DNA from: Kitasatospora sp. NBC_00240
GTDB lineage: Bacteria; Actinomycetota; Actinomycetes; Streptomycetales; Streptomycetaceae
Assembly (NCBI RefSeq): GCF_026342405.1
Contig: NZ_JAPEMU010000001.1
Span: 5,332,001-5,396,000 of the forward strand
DNA length: 64,000 nucleotides
Direction of reading: 5' to 3'
Shown: piece by piece, positions 7,147 to 15,350 of the stretch
How the letters are laid out: each line of letters begins with the position of its first letter
How positions within the stretch are numbered: the stretch's first letter is position 1
Translations under genes and position numbers: made by a program
Notes under the pieces: model-generated
Told to the model about the DNA's origin: nothing
What the model saw: only the letters and a program-made list of their open reading frames with translations
Databases searched by the model: none

Positions 7147-9573
7147 TCAGAGCGCCCCGCGGCCCGCACCCGGTATGCCCTCGTCCACCGACGTGCCTTC
7201 GTCCACCGGTGCGCCCCCGTCGGCAGGTTCGTCCTCGCCGGTGGGTGCGCCCGCCAGCAGGACGTCCAGCAGCCGGACCGCCGCCGCCTTGTCCAGCGGG
7301 TCGTTGCCGTTGCCGCACTTCGGGGACTGCACGCAGGAAGGGCAGCCCCGCTCGCATTCGCAGGCAGCGATCGCGTCCCGGGTCGCCGTCAGCCACTGGG
7401 CGGCCCGCCGGAAGCCGCGCTCGGCGAACCCCGCCCCGCCGGAGTGGCCGTCGTAGACGAAGACGGTGGGCAGGCCGGTGTCGGGGTGCAGCGGCACCGA
7501 CACCCCGCCGATGTCCCACCGGTCGCAGGTGGCGAACAGCGGCAGGAGCCCGATCGAGGCGTGCTCGGCGGCGTGCGCGGCCCCTGGGAGCTGGTCGAAC
7601 GGGATGGTCGCGTCGAGGAGCTGGTCCTCGGTGACGGACCACCAGACCGCCCGGGTGCGCAGCGTCCTGGGCGGCAGGTCGAGCTTGCTCTCGCCGAGGA
7701 TCTCGCCGGTGGAGATCCGCTTCCGGAGATAGCCGACCACCTGGTTGACCACCTCGACCGACCCGAAGCTGAGCCGGGCCTCACCCCAGTCCACCGTGGT
7801 GTCGGTCGAGAGCACCGAGATGGAGGTGACGTCGCGGGCGGCGGTCGTGTAGGGCGGGTCGGCCCGCTCGACGAGGGCGACCGAGCTGTCCAGGTCGAAG
7901 TCCCGCACCAGGTAGGTCCGCCCCTGGTGCAGGTGGACGGCACCGGTGTGGACGCTGGTGTGCGCGGCGGAGGCATCCACAGTGCCGAGCAGCCGGCCGG
8001 TCTCGGCCTCGACGATCTGTACCGGGCTGCCCCCGCTCCCGCGCAGGTCCACGGCGTCGGCGGCCCGCTCGCGCCGGGTCCAGTACCAGGTGCCGTCGCC
8101 CCGGCGGCGGAGCAGCCCGCGCTTCTCCAGTATCGGCAGCAGCGCCGCGGTGGACGGCCCGAACAGCTCCAGGTCGCCGTCGGTGAGCGGGAGTTCGGCG
8201 GCGGCCGCGCACAGGTGCGGCGCCAGCACGTGCGGGTTGTCGGGGTCGAGCACGGTGGCCTCGACAGGGGTGTCGAACAGTGCCTCCGGATGGTGCACCA
8301 GGTAGGTGTCCAGCGGGTCGTCGCGGGCGATCAGCACGGCCAGGGCGCCCTGGGCCTCCCGGCCGGCCCGGCCGGCCTGCTGCCACAGGGAGGCCCGGGT
8401 GCCGGGGTAGCCGGCCATCAGGACGGCGTCGAGGCCCGAGACGTCGACGCCGAGTTCGAGGGCGGAGGTCGAGGCCAGGCCGAGCAGCCGCCCGGAGTGC
8501 AGGTCGCGCTCCAGCGCCCGCCGTTCCTCCGCGAGATAGCCGCCGCGGTAGGCGGCGACCCGGTCGGAGAGCGGCCGGCCGAGCTGGTCCTGGGCCTGCA
8601 GCGCGACCAGCTCCGCGGCTCGCCGCGAGCGGACGAAGACCACCGTCCGGGTCTCGGACTCGACCAGGTCGGTGAGCAGGTACGCGGCCTCGGCGGTGGC
8701 GGTCCGCCGTACGGGGGCGCCGTGCTCGCCGACGTTCTCGGTGAGCGGCGGCTCCCAGAGGCCGAAGACCAGCGGCCCGCGCGGGGAGCAGTCCTCGGTG
8801 ACGGCGACCGAGGGCAGCCCGGTCAGCCGCCGGGCCGTGGCGGCCGGGTCGGCGGTGGTGGCGGAGGCGAGCAGGAAGGTGGGCGAGGAGCCGTAGCGGG
8901 CGCAGAGCCGGCGCAGCCGCCGCAGGACCTGGGCGACATGCGATCCGAACACGCCCCGGTAGGTGTGGCACTCGTCGACGACGACGTACTTCAGCGTCTT
9001 CAGGAACGACGCCCAGCGCGGGTGGGCCGGCAGGATGCCCCGGTGCAGCATGTCCGGGTTGGTCAGCACGTAAGAGGCGTACTGGCGGACCCACTCCCGC
9101 TCCTCGGGCGGCGTGTCGCCGTCGTAGAGGGCGGCCCGCACCCTGGCGGGGGCCAGTTCGGCGGCGCGGCGGCGCTGGTCGGCCGCCAGGGCCTTGGTGG
9201 GGGCGAGGTAGAGGGCGGTCGCTCCCCGCCCGTTCCGGGCCTCAGTGCCGTCCAGCAGGTCGCTGAGGACCGGCGCCAGGTAGCCGAGCGACTTGCCCGA
9301 GGCCGTACCTGTGGCCAGGACCACAGTTTGGCCGGATTTGGCCAGTTTCATGGCCTCCGCCTGGTGGGCCCACGGCTGCTCCACCCCCAGGGCCAGCGCG
9401 GCGGCCACGATCTCCGGTCGGACGGTGTCCGGCCAGGGTGCGTGCCGGGCCTCGCGGGCGGGCAGATGCTCCGTATGGGTGAGCCGGTCCGCACGTCCCC
9501 GGACGGCGGAGAGGGAGGCGAGCAGCGCCTCGGGCGGGCGGTGACGGGGCAGCATGGGGACCCAGTGTGTCAC
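7147..9573 (-). CDS. DEAD/DEAH helicase, Hrq1/MrfA type with DUF1998
   Basis: 808 residues. Superfamily 2 helicase. Motif I ATGTASGKS lies near residues 87-95, motif II is DECH (VVVDECHTYRGVFGSH, about 195-210), and motif VI is GRAGRE-like (QQAGRAGREAQG). The C-terminal DUF1998 region has a four-Cys metal site (CECERGCPSCVQSPKCG, about 736-752). Together these define the Hrq1/MrfA family; MrfA repairs mitomycin-type DNA damage in Bacillus, and the mycobacterial Rv3649 is similar. GTG at 9573 is the longest start; ATG at 9555 is an alternative. It converges on the tad operon. It contains no TTA, CTA or TCA codons, which is why the opposite strand stays open. Confidence 0.93.
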   Translation of the reverse strand: MTHWVPMLPRHRPPEALLASLSAVRGRADRLTHTEHLPAREARHAPWPDTVRPEIVAAALALGVEQPWAHQAEAMKLAKSGQTVVLATGTASGKSLGYLAPVLSDLLDGTEARNGRGATALYLAPTKALAADQRRRAAELAPARVRAALYDGDTPPEEREWVRQYASYVLTNPDMLHRGILPAHPRWASFLKTLKYVVVDECHTYRGVFGSHVAQVLRRLRRLCARYGSSPTFLLASATTADPAATARRLTGLPSVAVTEDCSPRGPLVFGLWEPPLTENVGEHGAPVRRTATAEAAYLLTDLVESETRTVVFVRSRRAAELVALQAQDQLGRPLSDRVAAYRGGYLAEERRALERDLHSGRLLGLASTSALELGVDVSGLDAVLMAGYPGTRASLWQQAGRAGREAQGALAVLIARDDPLDTYLVHHPEALFDTPVEATVLDPDNPHVLAPHLCAAAAELPLTDGDLELFGPSTAALLPILEKRGLLRRRGDGTWYWTRRERAADAVDLRGSGGSPVQIVEAETGRLLGTVDASAAHTSVHTGAVHLHQGRTYLVRDFDLDSSVALVERADPPYTTAARDVTSISVLSTDTTVDWGEARLSFGSVEVVNQVVGYLRKRISTGEILGESKLDLPPRTLRTRAVWWSVTEDQLLDATIPFDQLPGAAHAAEHASIGLLPLFATCDRWDIGGVSVPLHPDTGLPTVFVYDGHSGGAGFAERGFRRAAQWLTATRDAIAACECERGCPSCVQSPKCGNGNDPLDKAAAVRLLDVLLAGAPTGEDEPADGGAPVDEGTSVDEGIPGAGRGAL

Positions 9574-9776
9574 CGGCGTGACGGAGAATCGTCGTAAGGC
9601 ATCGTGCGGTCATGGTCACAGGTGGTTGAATGAGGCCGTGACGGCCACATGGCCGAGGGTCGCAACGCCGAGGCTCGCCGCGTGCACGTTGGGCGCGCCC
9701 AGGCTCGCGACCACGCGGTGGCGGCCGCCAGGCCGAGGATCGCAATGACGTAGCAAGGCAAGGTGCTGGAGGTTCC

Positions 9777-10118
9777 GTGGACCTGTCCCTGTCGACCCGT
9801 ACAGTCGGCGATCGCACGGTCGTCGAGGTTGGCGGCGAGATCGATGTGTACACCGCCCCGAAGCTGCGCGAGCAGTTGGTCGAGCTCGTCAACGACGGCA
9901 ATTACCACTTGGTCGTCGACATGGAGGGCGTGGACTTCCTCGACTCGACCGGTCTCGGCGTCCTGGTGGGCGGTCTCAAGCGAGTGCGTGCCCACGAGGG
10001 TTCGCTGCGCCTGGTCTGCAACCAGGAGCGCATTCTGAAGATCTTCCGGATCACCGGTCTCACCAAGGTGTTCCCGATCCACACTTCGGTGGACGACGCG
10101 GTCGCCGCGACCGACTGA
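9777..10118 (+). CDS. bldG: BldG anti-sigma factor antagonist
   Basis: 113 residues, the normal length. STAS domain. The phosphorylatable Ser lies in FLDSTGLGVLVGG (about residues 55-67), as in SpoIIAA/RsbV proteins. BldG is required for aerial mycelium and antibiotic production in S. coelicolor and acts in the cytoplasm by binding anti-sigma factors in its unphosphorylated form. GTG start at 9777 with GGAGG-like sequence just before it. It is followed by a double hairpin and then the anti-sigma gene, matching the known mixed mono- and bicistronic transcription of this locus in S. coelicolor. Confidence 0.97.
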   Translation: MDLSLSTRTVGDRTVVEVGGEIDVYTAPKLREQLVELVNDGNYHLVVDMEGVDFLDSTGLGVLVGGLKRVRAHEGSLRLVCNQERILKIFRITGLTKVFPIHTSVDDAVAATD

Positions 10119-10130
10119 TCTCACCTTTTT

Positions 10131-10191
10131 GGGGCGGGTCGGGTCCGAAGGGCCTGCCCGCCCCGGCAAAGGGCCGGTTTCGTCCGGCCCT
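10131..10191 (+). terminator. Double hairpin between bldG and anti-sigma gene
   Basis: Two stem-loops in tandem. GGGGCGGG (10131-10138) pairs with CCCGCCCC (10157-10164). AGGGCCGG (10070+100 to 10177) pairs with CCGGCCCT (10184-10191) around a 6-nt loop. A T run (CTTTTT) lies just before the first stem. Likely a leaky terminator giving mostly monocistronic bldG mRNA. Confidence 0.6.
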
Positions 10192-10239
10192 CGGGGCTGG
10201 CTGTCCAGCCCGTGGTCGGAGCACCCCGGAGGGGGAGAC

Positions 10240-10656
10240 ATGGCAACGGTCGAACTTCGATTCAGTGCGCTTCCCGAGCATGTGCGCACAGCCCGGCTGG
10301 TGGCCGCGGCGGTGGCCAGACGCGCGGGGGTCGACGAGTCGGTGCTCGACGAGGTACGCCTCGCGGTCGGCGAGGCGTGCTCCCGTGCGGTGGGCCTGCA
10401 CCAGCGTGGCGGGGTGACGGGCGGCGCCGTCCGGGTGGCCCTCACCGATCAGGAGAAGCGTTTCCTCATCGAGGTCGAGGACGAGGCCGGCCCCGCGTCG
10501 GTCCCGGAGCCGGGCGCCGACGAGGACGCCGACGAGGACACCCTGGGCCTCGCGGTCATCACCGGCCTGGTCGAGGACCTTGAGGTCTCCCACGGCGCTC
10601 GTGGTGGCCTGATCCGGATGAGCTGGCCGGTGTCGGTCGACGCCCTGGCGCACTGA
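10240..10656 (+). CDS. Anti-sigma factor (RsbW/SpoIIAB-like kinase) partner of BldG
   Basis: 138 residues. GHKL-type ATPase fold: the N box is EVRLAVGEACSRAV (about 41-54), with a weak G1/G2 region around TLGLAVITGLVEDL (about 105-118). The classical NxxxHA motif is altered to GEACSRAV, as in the S. coelicolor homologue encoded downstream of bldG. Its probable partners are BldG and an unidentified sigma factor. ATG at 10240 follows GGAGGGGGA. An acidic insert (EPGADEDADEDT) separates the two motifs. The bldG-downstream position makes the assignment strong; kinase activity is inferred. Confidence 0.9.
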   Translation: MATVELRFSALPEHVRTARLVAAAVARRAGVDESVLDEVRLAVGEACSRAVGLHQRGGVTGGAVRVALTDQEKRFLIEVEDEAGPASVPEPGADEDADEDTLGLAVITGLVEDLEVSHGARGGLIRMSWPVSVDALAH

Positions 10657-11099
10657 GCCACGCCGGCTGGTCCCTCCTGGCGGGTCCCGCTTCGACGTGC
10701 CCGCCTCCCGAACATCGCCGGCCGCCAGGTCGGTCCCTGCGCGGCGCCCGAGCGGCCGACGCCAGCCGATGACTTCGGGCTTTTCCGGCCCGTGGTGCCT
10801 GTGCCGCACCCCGCCGCTGCTCCCGCCGCGCCCGGGCTTCTTCCAGGTGCGCTCATTCGAGCGGCTCTGCGCGGCCGGCCCTGGACGTCCGGGCGAACAG
10901 CCCGAAGGTCGCGACCGCCGAGGACCTGGAGCCTCGCAGGCACCCGGCACGCTCCTGGCCCGCGTCCCCGGCGGAGCGTTGCGCGGGTTTCGCCGGAGCC
11001 GCCGGACTCCCTCCAGGGGTTGACAGATTGTTGAACTGAGCGGTTCTCTGCATTCTGGCGCGACCGGATCGGATCTGTCGGAGATGAGGGAACACCCCA
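10657..11099. other. Intergenic region, no gene seen
   Basis: 443 bases. No frame here has both a ribosome binding site and streptomycete codon use. A TTGACA at 11020-11025 is the only good -35 match; the matching -10 is unclear (TTCTCT or TGCATT further on). It probably drives the cyclophilin-like gene at 11100. Confidence 0.5.
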
Positions 11100-11468
11100 A
11101 TGCGGATGCGAATCCTGTGGCCTGCGGGTCAGACGACGGCCACTTTGCAGCCGACGCCCACCGCCAGGGCGATCTGGGAGGCACTGCCCCTCAGCTCCTC
11201 CGCGAACACCTGGGGCGACGAGGTCTACTTCGGGACTCCGGTCACCGTGCCCCTGGAGGACGACGCCCGGCAGGTGGTCGAGCCCGGCACCGTGGCGTTC
11301 TGGACGGACGGTGACAGCCTGGCGTTGCCCTTCGGGCCGACCCCGATCTCACGCGGCGGCGAGTGCCGGCTGGCGGGCCCCTGCAACGTGCTGGGCGCCT
11401 TGGACGGCGACGCGAACGTGCTGCGTACGGTGCGTCCAGGCGACTCGATCCGGGTCGAGCGGGCCTAG
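11100..11468 (+). CDS. Cyclophilin-like fold protein
   Basis: 122 residues. Starts MRMRILWPAGQ, then LQPTPTARAIWEALPLSSSANTWGDEVYF split over residues 17-45. The later GTVAFWTDGDSLALPFGPTP segment is characteristic of the small cyclophilin-like (TM1367-like) family. These have the cyclophilin beta-barrel but mostly lack the isomerase residues; function unknown, cytoplasmic. ATG at 11100 has GAGGGA upstream; ATG at 11106 is an alternative. Single gene, flanked by the bldG pair and a lipoprotein gene. Confidence 0.75.
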   Translation: MRMRILWPAGQTTATLQPTPTARAIWEALPLSSSANTWGDEVYFGTPVTVPLEDDARQVVEPGTVAFWTDGDSLALPFGPTPISRGGECRLAGPCNVLGALDGDANVLRTVRPGDSIRVERA

Positions 11469-11619
11469 CCACGACCTGGCCGCCACCTGGCTACGACCGG
11501 CGACGGGGACGCCCCGAACCCGGGCCTGCGGGCCCCACCGGGTCCGCCGTCGGGACGGCCGGGCCGGGCGGGCGTAGTAGGTTCGCTGTTCGACAACCGC
11601 ATCCGAAAGGGCTCCTCCG

Positions 11620-12360
11620 GTGAACAAGCGACTGCTGGCCGTACCCGCGCTGGGCGCGTTGCTCGCGTTCGGCGCTGTCGGGTGCGGCGGTGACGACAGC
11701 GCGCAGCTGAACGCGTGGGCGACGACTGTCTGCGACTCGGCGAAGGACCCGATCGCGCAGGCGCAGGCGGCGCTTGCGGATACCGCGCAGGTCAAGGAGG
11801 GCGAAGTCCCGGCCGATCTGCAGAAGCGGCTCTCGGACGACGTCGCGCGGCTGGCCAGGACCAACCAGCAGATCGCCGAGGCCATCGACAAGGCCGGCGC
11901 CCCGAAGGTCGACAACGGCGGGGGCCTGCAGAAGGACGCGGTCGACGAGCTGAACAAGGCGGCCCAGGGCTACCTGGAGGTCCAGAAGAAGCTGGACGGG
12001 CTGCCCAACGCGGACCAGGCGAAGTTCGCGGACGGGCTGCGCAGTGTCGGCGACCAGGTCCAGCAGCTGGCGACGCTGTCCACCCAGGCGCAGAACAAGT
12101 TGCAGAGCGGTGACCTGGGCGCGGCGATGGCCAGGCAGCCCGGCTGCAAGCCCGGTGCGCCGGCCGCCGCTCCTTCGGCTGCCGCTCCGTCCGGCGCCCC
12201 CGCGGGCGCGAGCGCCCCCGCGACCCCGGGTGCGTCCGGGGCGCCCGCCGCGTCCGGCGATCCCGCCGCCTCCCCCTCCGCGCCGGCGGCCGACGCCACC
12301 GGCTCCGCCGCACCCTCCGCCTCGGCGGCGGCCACCTCCCCGGCGGCCTCGCCGAGCTGA
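11620..12360 (+). CDS. Small secreted lipoprotein
   Basis: 246 residues. Lipoprotein signal with a lipobox ending AVGC (Cys at about 22). A helical, Gln/Asp/Lys-rich domain (about 30-175) contains two further Cys (TVCDS near 40 and PGCKP near 172) that could pair. An Ala/Pro/Ser tail (180-246) resembles a cell-wall-spanning or linker region. A similar lipoprotein gene lies at this place, between bldG and topA, in other streptomycetes. GTG at 11620 is preceded by GAAAGG. Role unknown. Confidence 0.85.
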   Translation: MNKRLLAVPALGALLAFGAVGCGGDDSAQLNAWATTVCDSAKDPIAQAQAALADTAQVKEGEVPADLQKRLSDDVARLARTNQQIAEAIDKAGAPKVDNGGGLQKDAVDELNKAAQGYLEVQKKLDGLPNADQAKFADGLRSVGDQVQQLATLSTQAQNKLQSGDLGAAMARQPGCKPGAPAAAPSAAAPSGAPAGASAPATPGASGAPAASGDPAASPSAPAADATGSAAPSASAAATSPAASPS

Positions 12361-12384
12361 GCCCGCCCCACTGCGCTTGTGCGC

Positions 12385-12416
12385 ACGGCCGGGCCTCGAT
12401 CCTCGGGCCCGGTCGT
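12385..12416 (+). terminator. Stem-loop after lipoprotein gene
   Basis: ACGGCCGGGCC (12385-12395) pairs with GGCCCGGTCGT (12406-12416) with one G-U pair and a 10-nt loop. No T run, as is common in streptomycetes. Confidence 0.55.
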
Positions 12417-12552
12417 CACCCATGCGTGCCCCCGTGCCCGCGGCACCGCCGTCCCGCCGTCCCGCCGCCCCGGTGTTCAGGGGGCCCGGGGGCCGGCGGC
12501 CCGCGGGCGGGCGTTCCGCCGTGCCACGGCGGGCCGTGCCCCGGCGTCGCGA

Positions 12553-12564
12553 GACAATGGCTGG
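12553..12564 (+). promoter_or_regulatory. Candidate leaderless promoter, methyltransferase gene
   Basis: GACAAT at 12553-12558, six bases before the GTG at 12565. Transcription would begin at or next to the start codon; no Shine-Dalgarno is present. Confidence 0.45.
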
Positions 12565-14112
12565 GTGACCAGTAGCCCCGTTCTCGACCCCACCCGCCTC
12601 GCCAAGCTCCGCGAGGCGCTGCTCGCCGCCTCGTACACCGCTGACGGCTGCCTCGATCTGCTCGGGCCCACCGGCTACGCGGCTCTGGCCCGTAGCGAGG
12701 CGGTGCCGGCGCTGCGCGCCACCCGCGGGGGCAGTCCGCTGGAGACGCTGGTGCGGCTCTTCCTGCTGCAGCAGCCCGTTCCGTACGCGGCGGCCGCGGC
12801 CGCGCTGCCGGTGGAGGACTGCCTCGCGGACGGCTGGCTGAGGCCTGACGGCGACCAGGTGCGTGCCACGGTGGATGTCCGGCCGTACGCCAACGAGGTT
12901 GCCGGCCTGCCGAGTTCGGACTCCTGGGTGGTGTCCGACCTGGGCTGCGCGGTCGGTGGCGCGGGCGGTATCGGCTCGGGCGAGACCGCGCACGGGGTGG
13001 CGCGCAAGGAGTTGGTGCTGGGCGTCGGCGGCGCGTCCACCACGCTGGCGAACATCGCCGTGCGGCGGCCGGTGCGGTCGGCGCTCGACCTGGGTGCGGG
13101 CTCCGGCGTGCAGGCCCTGCACGCGGCGCGCCACGCCCAGCGGGTGACGGCGACGGACGTCAACGCGCGTGCGCTGCGTTTCACCGAGCTGACCCTGGCG
13201 CTGTCCGGTTTCGACAACACGGACACGGCCGAGGGCAGCCTCTTCCAGCCGGTCGGGGAGCGGAAGTTCGACCTGATCGTCTCCAATCCGCCGTTCGTCA
13301 TCTCGCCGGGGAGCCGCTTCACCTACCGCGACGGCGGGATGGCGGGCGACGAGCTCTGCCGGAGCGTGGTGCGGGGCGCCGCCGCGCACCTGGAGCCCGG
13401 CGGCTACTGCCAGTTGCTGGCGAACTGGCAGCACGTCAAGGGCGAGGACTGGCACGACCGGCTGGCGGGCTGGGTGGCCGGCACCGGACTGGACGCGTGG
13501 GTCGTCCAGCGGGAGGTGCAGGACGTGGCCCAGTACGCGGAGTTGTGGCTGCGCGACGGCGGCGACCACCGCGGCCCGGGCGGCGACTACCAGGCCCGCT
13601 ACGGCGAGTGGCTGGACGCCTTCGAGGAGGCGAAGGTCGAGGGTATCGGCTTCGGCTGGATCACCCTGCGGGCGAGCGGTGCGGACCGCCCGACCGTGCG
13701 GGTGGAGGAGTGGCCGCACTCGATCGAGCAGCCGCTCGGCCCGCACATCGAGAGCTGGTTCGCCCGGCAGGACTTCCTGGCCTCGCACGACGACGCGGGG
13801 TTGCTGGCCACCCGCTACCTGCTCTCGGACGAGGTCGTCCAGGAGCAGGTCGGGTCGCCCGGCGCCGAGGACCCCGAGCATGTGATCCTGCGCCACAACC
13901 GCGGCATGCGCCGAGCCACCAAGGTCGACACGGTGGGGGCCGGCTTCGTCGGGGCCTGCGACGGCACGCTGTCCGCGGGCGAGATCGTGGACGCCATCGC
14001 GCACCTGCTGGACGAGGACCGGGTGGTCCTGCGGGACCAGGTTCCGCAGTCGCTCCGCTTGCTGACCGAGCAGGGCTTCATCGAGCCGGCGGGCCTGTGG
14101 CCTGAGGACTGA
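12565..14112 (+). CDS. Class I SAM-dependent methyltransferase (HemK/RsmC-like)
   Basis: 515 residues. The N-terminal helical domain (about 1-170) resembles DUF7059. A Rossmann methyltransferase domain follows: SAM motif I LDLGAGSGVQAL (about 174-185), acidic motif ATDVNARAL, and the NPPF catalytic motif in LIVSNPPFVISPG (about 238-250), typical of enzymes methylating an amide or exocyclic amine. A long C-terminal domain is of unknown role. The same gene lies between the lipoprotein and topA in other streptomycetes. GTG at 12565 has no Shine-Dalgarno but sits 6 nt behind a -10-like hexamer, so it is probably leaderless. Substrate (protein Gln or rRNA G) cannot be told. Confidence 0.85.
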   Translation: MTSSPVLDPTRLAKLREALLAASYTADGCLDLLGPTGYAALARSEAVPALRATRGGSPLETLVRLFLLQQPVPYAAAAAALPVEDCLADGWLRPDGDQVRATVDVRPYANEVAGLPSSDSWVVSDLGCAVGGAGGIGSGETAHGVARKELVLGVGGASTTLANIAVRRPVRSALDLGAGSGVQALHAARHAQRVTATDVNARALRFTELTLALSGFDNTDTAEGSLFQPVGERKFDLIVSNPPFVISPGSRFTYRDGGMAGDELCRSVVRGAAAHLEPGGYCQLLANWQHVKGEDWHDRLAGWVAGTGLDAWVVQREVQDVAQYAELWLRDGGDHRGPGGDYQARYGEWLDAFEEAKVEGIGFGWITLRASGADRPTVRVEEWPHSIEQPLGPHIESWFARQDFLASHDDAGLLATRYLLSDEVVQEQVGSPGAEDPEHVILRHNRGMRRATKVDTVGAGFVGACDGTLSAGEIVDAIAHLLDEDRVVLRDQVPQSLRLLTEQGFIEPAGLWPED

Positions 14113-14322
14113 CGGCTGAGCGGCGTACCCGGGGCGGACGGCACCGCCCGCGGTTTGCGCTGCCCTGCCCCGGGCCGCCCGGCCCGGCCCGCCACTGCGC
14201 CGGCCCGCCGATCCTCGTCCGCGCGCTCCGCCGGCCCGCCGACCCTCCCCGCCGTTCACGTTCCCGTTCCCGCCGGTTCGGCTGTCGTACGGCGGCCGTC
14301 GGTCGGGCGTTGTCCCTGCGCT

Positions 14323-14359
14323 GCGAATCTCTGTCCACAGGCTGTGGACGGAGATTCGC
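14323..14359. repeat. 37-bp palindrome with two inverted DnaA-box-like cores
   Basis: Left arm GCGAATCTCTGTCCACAG (14323-14340), centre G, right arm CTGTGGACGGAGATTCGC (14342-14359). The arms pair over 18 bp with one T/G position. Each contains a TGTCCACA-like core in opposite orientation. It ends 26 bases before the DUF3592 start, so it lies in that gene's promoter or leader. Confidence 0.8.
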
Positions 14360-14385
14360 GGCGGACAGGACGGGGGAGGGGCGCG

Positions 14386-14877
14386 ATGGAGACACCCACG
14401 GGTTCTGCGGCGGGGGTCGTGCTCGTCCTCTTCGGAGGCGCACTCCTGTTCTGGTGCGCTGTCGAAATGCGTCTTCGCCACCGGGTGCGCCGCCACGGGG
14501 TGCCGGTCTCGGCGCGGGTCGTCGCCGACGAGGATCTGTACGGCGCGCTGGACAGCGCTCCGCTGCTGTCCTTCGCGACCCTGCCGTCGGTCGGGGCCCC
14601 GGGGGTTTCCGGCGCCTCGGGCGGGGCGGTGGGCTCGACGGGCCGGGGTGAGGTGGTGCTCGCCAGACCGCGCGGCCACACTCCGCTGTGGCGCCCGTCC
14701 GGGCTGGCGATCGGGTCGGACGTCCGGGTGGCGTACGACCCCAGGCGCCCGGGCCTGGTGGTGCTGGCGGCCGGTGAGGCCGGGTCGACGCTGGCCAGTG
14801 ACGTGTTCTGGACGCTGCTCGGCGCGGGGAGTCTGGCGGGCGGCCTTGCCCTGCTGGCCTTCCTGGCGGGCCGCTGA
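14386..14877 (+). CDS. DUF3592-type membrane protein
   Basis: 163 residues. N-terminal membrane helix (about 7-24), then a small soluble domain with RHGVPVSARVV near 35-46 and VRVAYDPRRPGLVVL near 113-127, which is the DUF3592 pattern. A C-terminal membrane helix (about 140-160) ends in LLAFLAGR. Function unknown. ATG at 14386 follows GGGGGAGGGG. It is a single gene upstream of topA with a striking palindrome in its leader. Confidence 0.75.
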   Translation: METPTGSAAGVVLVLFGGALLFWCAVEMRLRHRVRRHGVPVSARVVADEDLYGALDSAPLLSFATLPSVGAPGVSGASGGAVGSTGRGEVVLARPRGHTPLWRPSGLAIGSDVRVAYDPRRPGLVVLAAGEAGSTLASDVFWTLLGAGSLAGGLALLAFLAGR

Positions 14878-15350
14878 GAGTCGTCGGGGGGCCTGGCCGA
14901 GGTCTGTCCGGAGATGCGCGACGGGGCCGGGTACATCGGTGGACACCAGGGCTGACCTTGGCCGTTCCCGGTCGGAGCGTTGCGCGGCGGGGATCTTACG
15001 GGCCGCCCGGCAGCGGGCTCGCGGCGGAGGCTCGTGGGCGCGCGACGGTCGGCGAAATCATGATGACAGATTCTGAAATCTGTTATTCCATCCTTCTTAA
15101 ACCCGCCGAAGCACCCCCTCTGCGCGGCACGATCCTCCATCATCGGGTTACCGTTCGAGTGGCGTAGGTCGGCTTTGCCGGTGAAAAAGCGGGATCCGTC
15201 CGTTTGACAAGGGTGGCCGGGGTACGGTCACACTCCGCTGGTGGGGTCGTCGCGCAGCGGCAGCCCCGGACGCTGGTGGGGTCGGGCGGAGCGGCATCCG
15301 TACTGCCTGCGCCGACCAGCCCACGTAACGACCGGGAGAGAAGAGCGAAG
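14878..15350. other. Long topA upstream region
   Basis: 473 bases. A markedly AT-richer island (15055-15115) contains the dyad ACAGATT-CTGA-AATCTGT (15066-15083). A TTGACA lies at 15204-15209. No gene supported. This length fits complex, supercoiling-responsive control of topA, as described for S. coelicolor. Confidence 0.5.
15204..15228 (+). promoter_or_regulatory. Candidate topA promoter with short spacer
   Basis: TTGACA (15204-15209) and TACGGT (15223-15228) are separated by only 13 bases. A conventional 17-18 base spacer would place the -10 at the poorer GTCACA/TCACAC. The promoter lies about 120 bases before the topA start. Confidence 0.4.
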
